Assembly: GCF_002939305.1 (NCBI RefSeq)
Contig: NZ_MVDI01000012.1
Span: 1 to 64,000 of the forward strand
Source of the DNA: Chroococcidiopsis sp. TS-821
GTDB lineage: Bacteria > Cyanobacteriota > Cyanobacteriia > Cyanobacteriales > Chroococcidiopsidaceae
DNA length: 64,000 nt
Direction: 5' to 3'
Made by a program: the position numbers and the translations under genes. Shown here piece after piece: positions 11,464-20,248 of this stretch; within the stretch, counting starts at the first letter, position 1; each line of letters opens with the position of its first letter. Below the pieces are notes generated by a model. That model did not search any database and was not told the DNA's origin. It saw nothing but the letters and a program-made list of their open reading frames with translations.

Positions 11464-12249
11464 TCAGCTAGAAGCACTTGTGTAAAAACGCAGTGCAAAA
11501 TTCCAAAAAATTCTAGCAATATATAACAAAGCTAACGCGAGTACACCCGCACCAATCACCCAGCCTAACTCCACACGCCCCAGCATTGCTTCTGCGGGAA
11601 CTGTCGTTAAAAATGTGACTGGAACGACAAAAGTAAAGAAAAAGCGGTAAGCAACAGGATACGCGACAATGGGAAATCTACCCGCCTCTAGCAAGCCTCT
11701 GAGAACTTCTGTAACGTTGTAGATTTTGACAAACCAAATGCTAGTCGCACCCAGCATAAACCACAGGCTGTAGAGGCTAGCAAGTCCAAATAGTAAAGGA
11801 ATTGCACTGAGTAGGTAGTCTTGTAGTGTTAAGCCTAATCTGCCACCTGCGTAACCGACAAGAATCCCACCAAAGATGATATCTGGTAGTCCCCACGGTG
11901 AAAGTGTATGGCTAGAAAGCCAAAACTGACTACTGATCGGTTTAAGTAAGATAAAATCTAATGTACCTTGTTGAACGTGGTTAACGATGCTGTTGAGGTT
12001 AGGAGCTAAGAATGTACTAGAAAAACCTTGCAACATGGTAAATATCGCAAGGACAATTAGTGCTTCTTCCCACGCCCATCCTTGGAATGTGTAACCAGTT
12101 CGGTAGAAAAGAAATAGACTAAATAAACTACCTGCAAGATTACCGAGGCTTGTGAGCGTTGCTAAGACGAAGTTAACTCGATACTCCAATTCAGCAGCGA
12201 TCGCTGCACCCCACAATAGCTGTAATACTTCAAAATAGCGTTTTAACAC
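11464..12249 (-). CDS. ABC-2 type exporter permease (second subunit)
   Basis: This 261-residue integral membrane protein has about six hydrophobic segments and matches the ABC-2 family permeases found in pairs with one ATPase (DUF990-like). It starts with GTG at 12249. With the permease at 12495 and the ATPase at 13283 it would form an efflux pump or secretion-type ABC complex in the plasma membrane. A 245-base spacer with no recognised feature separates it from the first permease, so it may have its own promoter. The substrate cannot be inferred. Confidence 0.85.
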   Translation of the reverse strand: MLKRYFEVLQLLWGAAIAAELEYRVNFVLATLTSLGNLAGSLFSLFLFYRTGYTFQGWAWEEALIVLAIFTMLQGFSSTFLAPNLNSIVNHVQQGTLDFILLKPISSQFWLSSHTLSPWGLPDIIFGGILVGYAGGRLGLTLQDYLLSAIPLLFGLASLYSLWFMLGATSIWFVKIYNVTEVLRGLLEAGRFPIVAYPVAYRFFFTFVVPVTFLTTVPAEAMLGRVELGWVIGAGVLALALLYIARIFWNFALRFYTSASS

Positions 12250-12494
12250 AAATCAAGTTATTATCAGTGAACGAAACTTTACTAGACACTAGTGATTGCG
12301 GTATATATCAATTCAAGGGTGAATTGCAAATTGGGAAAGTGAGAGGCGATCGTATCTTTATCAGCGATATTGTTTCTACTAGTATGCATCATCAATGAGT
12401 TGAAAAACAGTATAAATTATACTAGCGATGCTTCCTGCAACTTCGCTTTGGTTCTCACCAGCACTACTCGATTAAATACCAACTAAAAGTGCAA

Positions 12495-13283
12495 TTATGC
12501 ACCCATTCCCGAATACTGTTTTAATCCTCTTCGCCACAGCCAGCGATTGACAACAAAAAATAACGCAATCCAACCCAGCATCACTAAAAATCCTTGCAAC
12601 AAATTCACAGGCAAACCAATTAATAGCGATGCAGGGAAGTCGATTAAATAAGGAAATGGCGTCCATAGTAAGACATTGCGGATATTTTCGGGGAACATCT
12701 CTAAAGGGGCAATTAAACCCGAAAAGAACAAATAAAATAAAAACCAAAAGTTTTCAATTGCATTAGCTCTTTCTGTCCAAAAGGCAAATAAAGCAAACGT
12801 GTATTGAATAAGAAAACGCAGGATAAATGCCAGAATTACTGTAATGATAAATAAGAAAATGTTACTTAGACTTGGTATCCACAAAGCTTGTGGATAAAGA
12901 AAGAAAAATAATCCTACTAAAACTAAAGCAAATGGCAAACGTGCTAACCTTTCAGAAAGGTGCGAGGCAACATGATGCCAAACCGGATCCATTGGTTGTA
13001 ATAATCTAGGGGAAAGTTTTCCTTCGACGACTTCTTTTTCAAACTCATAAATTACCCAAACAACTGTGAATTGTCGAACAACAAAAACGGTGAGAAAGTA
13101 ACGCGCAAAATCTTCTGGACTTAAGCCAAATTCTCCGCTTTGAGCCGCTTGTGTCCATACCCCCATTAAAATAAGTGGTAAGCTACCAGACAAAGCCCAT
13201 AAAAATAGCTCGGCACGGTATTCGAGCATATATGCGTAGTAGCTGGTAAGCAAAACTCTAGCTTTTTTAATAATTGAATTCAT
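12495..13283 (-). CDS. ABC-2 type exporter permease (first subunit)
   Basis: This 262-residue membrane protein has six likely transmembrane segments, starting near residue 30 and ending near 255. It belongs to the same ABC-2 permease class as the product of 11464-12249. The ATG at 13283 overlaps the ATPase stop as TGATG, so the two are translationally coupled. An in-frame GTG one codon earlier is possible. The pair of different permeases suggests a heterodimeric channel. Confidence 0.87.
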   Translation of the reverse strand: MNSIIKKARVLLTSYYAYMLEYRAELFLWALSGSLPLILMGVWTQAAQSGEFGLSPEDFARYFLTVFVVRQFTVVWVIYEFEKEVVEGKLSPRLLQPMDPVWHHVASHLSERLARLPFALVLVGLFFFLYPQALWIPSLSNIFLFIITVILAFILRFLIQYTFALFAFWTERANAIENFWFLFYLFFSGLIAPLEMFPENIRNVLLWTPFPYLIDFPASLLIGLPVNLLQGFLVMLGWIALFFVVNRWLWRRGLKQYSGMGA

Positions 13284-14263
13284 CACACACCACCAGCGCT
13301 AAAGACACGACCGATCACTTCTTCGACGGGTGGATCGGTGACAGTTAAGTCGATAACTTCTAACTCTGCCAAAATTTGAGCGACGGTGCGGGTTAAGGCT
13401 TCGCGTTGCACTAGAAAACGTGCTGATTGTCCTTCGACAGACTTAATTTCACCGTAGTGCATCAGCTTTCCTTCGGGTAAAGGCTGCGCGAGTTCTACTT
13501 GTACTTCGCGATAAGGTGCAAATCTATCAATTAACCCTGTTAAACTGCCATCGTAAATCAATTGTCCTTGGTGGATAACAAGGACGCGATCGCATAATGC
13601 ACTAATATCCGCCATGTAGTGACTCGTTAATAAAATCGTCGCACCGTATCTTTGGTTGTATTCGCGTAAAAATTCCCGCACTCCAACTTGGGCGTTAACA
13701 TCGAGTCCTAGCGTTGGTTCGTCTAAAAATAGTACTTTGGGTTGATGCAGTAATGCTGCCATCAGTTCAGCTTTCATGCGTTCCCCCAGTGACAGTTTGC
13801 GCACTGGTTGGTTTAACTTACCTTGCAGTGACAGCATTTCTGTAAGTTCGCCGACGCGCTGACGGTATTCTTTGTCTGAAAGGTTATAGATTGCTGCGTT
13901 GATCTTTAAGGTGTCTAATGCAGGTAAATCCCAAATTAGCTGCTGCTTTTGTCCCATGACGAGCGTGATTTGCTTTAAAAACCCAGGCTTGCGTTGAAAG
14001 GGAATGTATCCTGCAACTCGCACGCGCCCCGCAGAAGGGTGAATTAAACCTGTCAGCATTTTAAGCGTAGTCGTTTTACCTGCACCATTTGCCCCTAAAA
14101 AGCCCACTACTTCGCCTGGTTCAATTTCAAAGGAGACTTGTTTGACGGCTTCTACCATGCGATAGGTGCGGCGAAAAAAATGTTGTATGGTTCCTTTTAA
14201 TCCAGGTTCTTTGACAGCGACAGGATAGACTTTACTTAAACTTTCAGCCGAAATGATGGGCAT
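13283..14263 (-). CDS. ABC transporter ATP-binding protein of the three-gene exporter
   Basis: This 326-residue ATPase has Walker A GANGAGKTT, signature LSLGERMKAELM and Walker B VLFLDEPTLGLD, followed by a ~70-residue C-terminal extension that ABC-2 exporters often carry. The start at 14263 (MPIISAESLSKVYPVAV) is chosen by similarity to the usual N-terminus; an upstream ATG at 14302 would add 13 unconserved residues. It is the first gene of the exporter cluster and overlaps the next gene by one base. Confidence 0.9.
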   Translation of the reverse strand: MPIISAESLSKVYPVAVKEPGLKGTIQHFFRRTYRMVEAVKQVSFEIEPGEVVGFLGANGAGKTTTLKMLTGLIHPSAGRVRVAGYIPFQRKPGFLKQITLVMGQKQQLIWDLPALDTLKINAAIYNLSDKEYRQRVGELTEMLSLQGKLNQPVRKLSLGERMKAELMAALLHQPKVLFLDEPTLGLDVNAQVGVREFLREYNQRYGATILLTSHYMADISALCDRVLVIHQGQLIYDGSLTGLIDRFAPYREVQVELAQPLPEGKLMHYGEIKSVEGQSARFLVQREALTRTVAQILAELEVIDLTVTDPPVEEVIGRVFSAGGV

Positions 14264-14446
14264 ATAATTTAGGAGCGAGGAGTGAGGGGTTAGCGCGATC
14301 AATGACTAGTGGCTAGTGAACTTGTGGGTTGGCATCTTGCCTGCATTTAGCGCTTAGATTAGAGGCTAGTAAATGAAATTAGAGAAATTGCAAACTTATG
14401 AATAAATTGCTCTCCATGAACAATAGTAATCAAAATTTGAATCAGA

Positions 14447-15643
14447 ATGCCGAGTGACGCTTACAGCTGGATTGAACAATCGCTTGCAACTATCCACAAA
14501 GCCGATTGGTATCGTACTGTGCAGGCGATCCAAGGACGTTCGGGGGCTACTGTAGAAATCGACGGGCGATCGCTTATTAACTTCGCGAGTAACGATTACC
14601 TTGGATTAGCCAGCGACGATCGCTTAATTCAAGCGGCAATGAGTGCGACACAACAATATGGTACAGGCACTACAGGGTCGCGGTTACTCAGCGGACATCG
14701 CCAATTACACCGCGAATTAGAAAGCGCGATCGCACGGCTTAAACAAACGGAAGATGCTCTTGTCTTTAGTTCCGGCTATCTGGCAAATATTGGTACAATC
14801 TCGGCAATTGTCGGGAAACGCGATTTGATTTTAGCGGATCAATACAATCACTCATCGTTAAAAAGCGGAGCAATTCTCAGTGGTGCAACAGTAATTGAAT
14901 ATTCGCATTGCGATCTGGTGTCGCTGCAAACGCATCTTCAACAACGCGATCGCTATCGTCGTTGTCTCATTGTGACTGATAGCGTTTTTAGTATGGATGG
15001 CGATTTGTGTCCTCTACCAGAACTACTCGACTTAGCTGAACAACACAACTGTATGCTATTAATCGATGAAGCGCATGCGACTGGAGTACTAGGAAACGGT
15101 GCTGGATGTGTCGAACACTTTGGCTGTACGCAACGTCAGCTAATTCAAGTTGGTACGCTCAGTAAAGCGTTAGGAAGTCTAGGCGGTTATGTTGCTGGAA
15201 GCAAAATATTGATTGATTTCTTGCGCAATCGCGCCCCTAGTTGGATATATACTACTGCACTTTCACCTGCAAACGCAGCAGCAGCTTTAGCCGCAATTCA
15301 CATTGTTCAGCAAGAACCCGAACGACGTCAACAGCTATGGCGTAACATTGATAACTTGAAGTTACTCCTACATCAACAGTTACCACACTTACAATTACTC
15401 CCGTCTGAATCTGCAATTCTTTGCTTATTATTACCCAGTCCTGCGAGTGCTTTGACTGCAGCTAATTCTTTGCAAGATGCTGGGGTTTTTGCGCCAGCAA
15501 TTCGCCCACCTACAGTACCCACAAGCCGGATTCGAATTTCACTGATGGCGACGCATACGTTCGCTCACATCCAGCAACTTGTAGATAGTTTGAGCGCTAT
15601 TGAAATAGTTTCACCTAAATCTGCTCGCGGCGATCGACAATGA
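14447..15643 (+). CDS. bioF: 8-amino-7-oxononanoate synthase
   Basis: This 398-residue PLP-dependent enzyme of the alpha-oxoamine synthase family condenses pimeloyl-ACP (or CoA) with alanine in biotin synthesis. Visible signatures are the substrate loop [24 protein letters not shown], the PLP-contacting Asp in [10 protein letters not shown], and the Schiff-base Lys in [16 protein letters not shown]. Other alpha-oxoamine synthases share these motifs, but length and the N-terminal region fit BioF. Its last 29 bases overlap the convergent stress-protein gene. No other biotin gene is in the window. Confidence 0.88.
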   Translation: MPSDAYSWIEQSLATIHKADWYRTVQAIQGRSGATVEIDGRSLINFASNDYLGLASDDRLIQAAMSATQQYGTGTTGSRLLSGHRQLHRELESAIARLKQTEDALVFSSGYLANIGTISAIVGKRDLILADQYNHSSLKSGAILSGATVIEYSHCDLVSLQTHLQQRDRYRRCLIVTDSVFSMDGDLCPLPELLDLAEQHNCMLLIDEAHATGVLGNGAGCVEHFGCTQRQLIQVGTLSKALGSLGGYVAGSKILIDFLRNRAPSWIYTTALSPANAAAALAAIHIVQQEPERRQQLWRNIDNLKLLLHQQLPHLQLLPSESAILCLLLPSPASALTAANSLQDAGVFAPAIRPPTVPTSRIRISLMATHTFAHIQQLVDSLSAIEIVSPKSARGDRQ

Positions 15644-16298
15644 TGACCTGAGGATCGTCACTCGTAACAGTTTCGCTAGTTGGTTGAGGGTATTCTGTGC
15701 TGCGAGGTACCTCAGTTGTTGCATCATGTTCGGGATTTTGCATATCAGTAGCAGTTGGAACATCGTAGACGCCGTACTCTTGAATACCTCGATTCATTAA
15801 AATGGTTTCGGCGTTGATGATGTCTTTTGTCGTACCATCAACGATGACCAAATAACCCCCACTCGCTACTCGTTCGTTATAAATTCTGGCTCTTTCTTCT
15901 GGAACACCTAAACCAAGCAATGCACCAAATAAACCACCAGTTACAACTCCAACCGCACCTCCGGCGATCGCACTCGTTAACGCTGAAGCAACTTCTCCAG
16001 CAAATAGTACTGGACCTACACCAGGAACGACAAGACTACCCAAACCAACAAGTAAGCCTGTGATTCCTCCTAGGATACCACCTGTTAGTGCTCCGGCTGT
16101 TGCGCCTTCACCAGCTTTGTTCTCAAAAACTTCGTTCACATCAATTCCGGCGATTTCGTCTTGAGTTGCTTCGTCGCGGGCAATGAGCGAAACTTTATCC
16201 ATAGAGAAACCGCGATCGCGCAAATCATTGATTGCTTTTTCTGCATCTAAATAACTAGAAAATACACCAATTGCGCGTTTTTTTATATCATTGACCAT
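15615..16298 (-). CDS. YflT / general-stress-protein-17M-like protein with glycine-rich hydrophobic core
   Basis: Of the 227 residues, 1-50 ([20 protein letters not shown]...VSLIARDE) match the general stress protein 17M/YflT fold, and about 125-175 look like a second, shorter copy of the same region ([21 protein letters not shown]). Between them lie two Gly/Ala-rich hydrophobic stretches (about 65-125) that could insert in a membrane as hairpins. The C-terminal ~45 residues are polar and low-complexity. The function is unknown; homologues are common in stress-tolerant cyanobacteria. The 3' end overlaps bioF by 29 bases. Confidence 0.75.
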   Translation of the reverse strand: MVNDIKKRAIGVFSSYLDAEKAINDLRDRGFSMDKVSLIARDEATQDEIAGIDVNEVFENKAGEGATAGALTGGILGGITGLLVGLGSLVVPGVGPVLFAGEVASALTSAIAGGAVGVVTGGLFGALLGLGVPEERARIYNERVASGGYLVIVDGTTKDIINAETILMNRGIQEYGVYDVPTATDMQNPEHDATTEVPRSTEYPQPTSETVTSDDPQVIIVDRREQI

Positions 16299-16790
16299 GT
16301 TTTATCGCCTTACTTATATTTTCAATTTATATGATGTAACAATAAGATTTCTATCAAATTAACACCTTAAAAATCCTCAATCTTAAGAGATAAATTAGGA
16401 ATAAAGAAGTTTACAAAAATTATTCTGTTTGTTTTGTCTTGAATATGCAAAGTTTTTTGTGTGGATTGCGAAAAAACGCAAACTGAAAATTGATATTGCA
16501 TGAGAGTATTTTAATTTAGATGATTATTTCAAAACAAAATATATGCAAGTTAAAAAAGTATTTTATTTGCCGCCTCAAAACGCATGAAAGTAGCTAAAAC
16601 AAGAATTAAGAAAACTAAAGCTTGCTGACTAAGTGCATGAGTTGTTGAAGAAAAGAGCGACCTGCAACGGAAATCGCGACTTATGAGTTCGGTTCTACGA
16701 CTGCCTTTGACGATCAAATCCCGATATCTTATGTATTGAGATTGAGATGCAAGCACTGCAAGCAATGGCGAGTTGAAGGGGTGAGTACTG
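16299..16790. other. Non-coding spacer, no feature recognised
   Basis: This 492-base AT-rich spacer lies between the divergent stress-protein gene and the first kinase. Both should have promoters here. An antisense open frame at 16550-16837 has no protein-like composition or ribosome site and is not accepted. Confidence 0.5.
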
Positions 16791-18287
16791 GTGCACAGAT
16801 GGATAATCCCAACACTGAGTGAAATACTAGCAAGCAACGATGCAAAACACGATGGCTATAGTAGCAATTCCTGTGTAGTGTCAGCAAGTAGCGAAGAGTC
16901 TGCTGTGGCAAATAAGTCTGCAAAAGCAGCGCAGCAATGGCGGGTAGCGATCGCTGCATTAGAGAACCTATTACGACAAACACTTCTTCAAGACACAGTT
17001 GATACGAATTGCAACTCAGCGCCTCAAGGAGTTGTATTGGCAAGTTTTGCACCAGCGATCGCCAATCCTCAACTGATGAGCAAGCTACGTGCTTGGACTT
17101 TTACCAAAGATTCTTGGCAGCATCAACTACTGCCAGCAGATGCGAATCGCGTTGCAGCACAAGAAATGCTACAATTAGCTGCCGAATCAGGAGTTGTATT
17201 CCCATTACTTCCTGGAGATCCGCTAGCACAAGAACAGTTTTGTTTGGTATTAACTGCACAGTTTAGCTTGGTAATGGTTTTAGCCGAAAACGGCAGTGTA
17301 CCAGTATTTTTATTTTCGTTTGAACCAGAAGTCGTTGAACAAGCTTGGTATGCGCTGCGAGCACGAGCCGCGCTGACAACTTCTGAGTCAGTAGTACATC
17401 TTGATAAATTAGTTCAACAATATTATCCCATTGCGCCAAATTACCAGACGGTGATGCACTTTAGTCGCTTGCTGTTGCGGTATATGCCTGAAGTACCACC
17501 GGAAGCAGTTCGCGATGGTGGTGCAACTCGAAATTATAACTCAGAACTTAATTTCTCTGCGCCGCGGTCTGATGTGGAATTACTTCAAGCATTTGCGCAC
17601 GAAGTGCGGACACCGTTGACAACGATTCGGACATTAACTCGCTTGCTTCTCAAACGCCGCGATCTGGCAACTGATGCGATCAAACGATTAGAAATTATCG
17701 ACCACGAGTGTACCGAGCAAATTGACCGCATGGAACTTTTATTTCGTGCGGCAGAACTAGAAAAGTGTACTACTAAGCAGCCAGGGACTTATTTAACGGC
17801 AATGTCTCTAACGCAGGTATTACAGCAGAGTATTCCGCGTTGGCAAAAACAAGCGAGTCGGCGTAACTTGACGTTGGATGTTGTTTTACCGCAGCAACAG
17901 CTACCAACTGTCGTTAGCGATCCGAAAATGCTCGATCGAGTATTGACAGGATTAATTGAAAACTTTACACGCAGCTTACCCCCAGGAAGCCATATACAAG
18001 TGCAAGTTATTCCGGCAGGAGATCAGTTAAAGTTGCAATTGTTGCCGAAGTCTCAGCTAAGTGACAAAGACAGACAACAATCTACAGTTCCACCAATTCG
18101 CAAGTCGCTTGGTCAGTTACTCACGTTTCAACCTGAAACAGGCACTATCAGCTTAAATATGACAGCGACCAAGCAGCTATTTCAAGCAATTGGCGGTAAA
18201 CTCATCGTGCGCCAACGCCCAGACGAAGGCGAAGTCTTGACGATTTTCTTACCGTTAGACGTTAAGCAAACCGAATATTGCAGTTAG
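16791..18287 (+). CDS. Histidine-kinase-like protein with intact H-box and degenerate ATP-binding domain
   Basis: This soluble 498-residue protein has no transmembrane segment. Residues ~95-205 form a sensor-like region (FCLVLTAQFSLVMVLAE then PVFLFSFEPEVVEQA) resembling DICT-type domains. Residues ~255-325 are a HisKA dimerisation domain with a normal H-box, FAHEVRTPLTTIR, and His270 as phospho-acceptor. The C-terminal region keeps a residual N-box (LIENFTRSLPPG), but the DxGxG G1 box is absent and the G2 box is unrecognisable. Autophosphorylation in cis is therefore doubtful. The start is GTG at 16791, with GGGG ten bases upstream. The DUF2087 frame follows in the same reading frame after one TAG. 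The facing gene at 18689 encodes the complementary defect. Confidence 0.8.
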   Translation: MHRWIIPTLSEILASNDAKHDGYSSNSCVVSASSEESAVANKSAKAAQQWRVAIAALENLLRQTLLQDTVDTNCNSAPQGVVLASFAPAIANPQLMSKLRAWTFTKDSWQHQLLPADANRVAAQEMLQLAAESGVVFPLLPGDPLAQEQFCLVLTAQFSLVMVLAENGSVPVFLFSFEPEVVEQAWYALRARAALTTSESVVHLDKLVQQYYPIAPNYQTVMHFSRLLLRYMPEVPPEAVRDGGATRNYNSELNFSAPRSDVELLQAFAHEVRTPLTTIRTLTRLLLKRRDLATDAIKRLEIIDHECTEQIDRMELLFRAAELEKCTTKQPGTYLTAMSLTQVLQQSIPRWQKQASRRNLTLDVVLPQQQLPTVVSDPKMLDRVLTGLIENFTRSLPPGSHIQVQVIPAGDQLKLQLLPKSQLSDKDRQQSTVPPIRKSLGQLLTFQPETGTISLNMTATKQLFQAIGGKLIVRQRPDEGEVLTIFLPLDVKQTEYCS

Positions 18288-18338
18288 ACTCAGCAAAACG
18301 ACAACTCACTCAAAGGTGAAGCGTGGGAACGCAAAGTA

Positions 18339-18593
18339 TTGCAAAACTTTCTTGTTGATGGACGACTCAAAGAAATTCCGGCGAGTCGAAAAAAGCGCGT
18401 TGTGATTTTTAAGTGGTTAGCAAGCCAATTTAAAACAAGAGTCAAGTATCCCGAAATCAAAGTTAATACAATCCTCAAGCGCTTCCACGAAGACTGTGCC
18501 ACATTACGTCGCGAACTGATCGGCTATCAATTCATGCAACGCGAGAATAGTATCTACTGGCGCGTACCTAATGAAGAAGTAGAGAGTGGTTAG
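18339..18593 (+). CDS. DUF2087-family small protein
   Basis: The core FLVDGRLKEIPASRKKR, KYPEIKVNTILKRFHEDCATLRRELIG and IYWRV is the DUF2087 pattern, a short basic domain found alone or at the end of transcriptional regulators. The first possible initiation codon is TTG at 18339 (84 residues). However, family-like sequence (EAWERKVLQNF) continues upstream with no start codon as far as the TAG that ends the kinase gene in the same frame. The true start is thus uncertain: TTG initiation, a non-standard codon, readthrough from the kinase, or a damaged start. Function is unknown; DNA binding is a guess from charge. Confidence 0.72.
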   Translation: MQNFLVDGRLKEIPASRKKRVVIFKWLASQFKTRVKYPEIKVNTILKRFHEDCATLRRELIGYQFMQRENSIYWRVPNEEVESG

Positions 18594-18608
18594 TCGTTAG
18601 TAACTAGC

Positions 18609-18646
18609 TTTGAGTTAACGCTCATTTATCATTAATTTATTCTCCT
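18609..18646. repeat. 38-bp dispersed repeat, copy A
   Basis: TTTGAGTTAACGCTCATTTA and the following 18 bases match, in inverted orientation, copy B at 20157-20194 over the whole 38 bases, and copy C at 23000-23036 with a few differences. A pyrimidine-rich tract of CTCCTCTGC words follows to about 18690. The element lies just beyond the 3' end of the second kinase gene. Confidence 0.75.
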
Positions 18647-18688
18647 CTGCACCCCTGCACCTCTGCTTCCTCTGCCTCCTCTACTCCT

Positions 18689-20074
18689 TCAACTCCCTAA
18701 CCTCTCAGCAGGATCTACAGGTAAAAGCACATTAAAAGTCGAACCTTCTCCTAAGCGGCTTTTGACTGAAATCGAGCCACCACAGCGTAAGAGAAGTTGC
18801 TGCACAATTGTTAAACCAAGCCCAGCACCACTACCCTCCTCACCAGCAGCGGGACGAACGCGGTAGAACCGATCGAAGATCTTAGGAATTTCACTTGGTG
18901 CAATGCCAATACCTGTGTCGCGAAATTCGAGTTGGACAAAATCACCTTGAAGACGCGATCGCACCCAAACTTGACCGTTAGTAGGAGTAAACTTGATGCT
19001 GTTGTGCAATAAATTAATTACAATTTGTTTGAGCCAAGCACTCACACAAGAAACAGGGGGTAAATCCTCCGGTACAGTGTAAGCCAGCATGATGCCTTTT
19101 TCAGTTGCCAGAGGCTGATATGTACTGACAACACCAGGGACAATTTCACTTAAGCGTACTGATTCTAAAGGTGTTTGCACCGCACGTTCTAGCTGGATTA
19201 AGTCTAATAAACCATTAATCAACGAGTTTTGGCGATCGCATTCGGTACTAAGTACTTGCAAATACCTTTGTTTTTGTGCAGGTTTGAGTTGTGGAGAATT
19301 GAGTAAACTGAGTGCCATCTTCATATGTGCTAATGGTGTCCGCAGTTCTTGACATAGCTCACTCACAAACTCATCTTTCAAAGAAAAACTAGTTTGCTTT
19401 TTCGCACGAGTGGCTCTACTAAGTAAGCGATCGCGGCGGAGTTTAGTGCGACTGCGAATTTGTTCTTGGTGATGAATTTGTCTGGTTAAGATTTGATTTA
19501 ACAATAGCGGCTCAGGAATCGCTGGCACTTCATCAAAATTAGCTGTCAACCCTGCTGATGTTGATTGGCTCGCGCTATTGAGACTGTTAAGTACTGGTTG
19601 AATCACGCGTCCTTCAAACGAGTAAAACGCAACTAACGGTGGTTTTTTACGGATTGTCGTTGAGGATGCACTTTCTCTGAGTTTCTGTTGTCGCTGCTTT
19701 GGTCCTAGGCGGTATGCCAGAATCAGACCACAAAAATGACTAGAGGCGATCGCCAAAAAGTATTCCCGACGCGACTGATGATTCAGTTTAAGTGGGGTGG
19801 TTACGTGAGGAAAGTTCAGTTTGTCGGCATTGTCGCCGCCTTGGGGAACAATAACGTAGGTAGTATGCGGCGGCTGTACTTGGTTGTGGTAACGCTGAAT
19901 TTCTGCGTGCCAAATTTCCCCTGGCGGTAGCTTGAGCCACAGTGTTGCTAAAATTTGATTTTCAATCAGGACATCAATTGTTGCTCTAACTAGGGAAAGC
20001 AAAGTGACAGGGCTGACGGCTAAAAGTTGCGGGGGCGGTTCGACATTCAGAATAGATTTATAAAGCGAATCCAT
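18689..20074 (-). CDS. Histidine-kinase-like protein with intact ATP-binding domain but Gln in place of the phospho-acceptor His
   Basis: This soluble 461-residue protein has an N-terminal sensor-like region (~70-185, with FLAIASSHFCGLILAYR and LVAFYSFEGRVIQPVL) resembling that of the facing kinase. The HisKA-like region (~232-300) reads SELCQELRTPLAHMK, so the canonical His is Gln242 (codon CAA at 19351-19349). The HATPase domain is complete: N-box INLLHNSIKFTP, G1 FRDTGIGIA, F-box KIFDRFYR, G2 GSGAGLGLTI. It can probably bind ATP but cannot autophosphorylate at the usual site. It is flanked by inverted copies of a 38-bp repeat. Its likeliest partners are another kinase-like subunit or a regulator bound through ATP-dependent conformations. 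Confidence 0.82.
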   Translation of the reverse strand: MDSLYKSILNVEPPPQLLAVSPVTLLSLVRATIDVLIENQILATLWLKLPPGEIWHAEIQRYHNQVQPPHTTYVIVPQGGDNADKLNFPHVTTPLKLNHQSRREYFLAIASSHFCGLILAYRLGPKQRQQKLRESASSTTIRKKPPLVAFYSFEGRVIQPVLNSLNSASQSTSAGLTANFDEVPAIPEPLLLNQILTRQIHHQEQIRSRTKLRRDRLLSRATRAKKQTSFSLKDEFVSELCQELRTPLAHMKMALSLLNSPQLKPAQKQRYLQVLSTECDRQNSLINGLLDLIQLERAVQTPLESVRLSEIVPGVVSTYQPLATEKGIMLAYTVPEDLPPVSCVSAWLKQIVINLLHNSIKFTPTNGQVWVRSRLQGDFVQLEFRDTGIGIAPSEIPKIFDRFYRVRPAAGEEGSGAGLGLTIVQQLLLRCGGSISVKSRLGEGSTFNVLLPVDPAERLGS

Positions 20075-20156
20075 AGTGAGTAATATTGTTTTGCTTTAAA
20101 GTTGCTACCTGAGGGAAGCTTCTTGTGCAGAGGAAGCAGGGGTGCAGAGGAAGCAC

Positions 20157-20194
20157 AGGAGAATAAATTAATGATAAATGAGCGTTAACTCAAA
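20157..20194. repeat. 38-bp dispersed repeat, copy B (inverted relative to copy A)
   Basis: AGGAGAATAAATTAATGATA through CTCAAA is the exact reverse complement of copy A (18609-18646). It is preceded by a purine-rich GGAAGCAGGGGTGCAGAGG tract and followed by short ACTAACTACTA-type words that also follow copy C. Copies A and B bracket the second kinase gene. Confidence 0.75.
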
Positions 20195-20248
20195 ACTCAC
20201 CGCTCAAAACTAGTCACTAACTACTATCCACTAACCACTCGTCAGTAG

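Noticed and set aside
16550-16837. 95-codon minus-strand frame in the spacer before the first kinase
   Set aside because: It runs into the kinase coding region in antisense, has irregular composition and no ribosome site.
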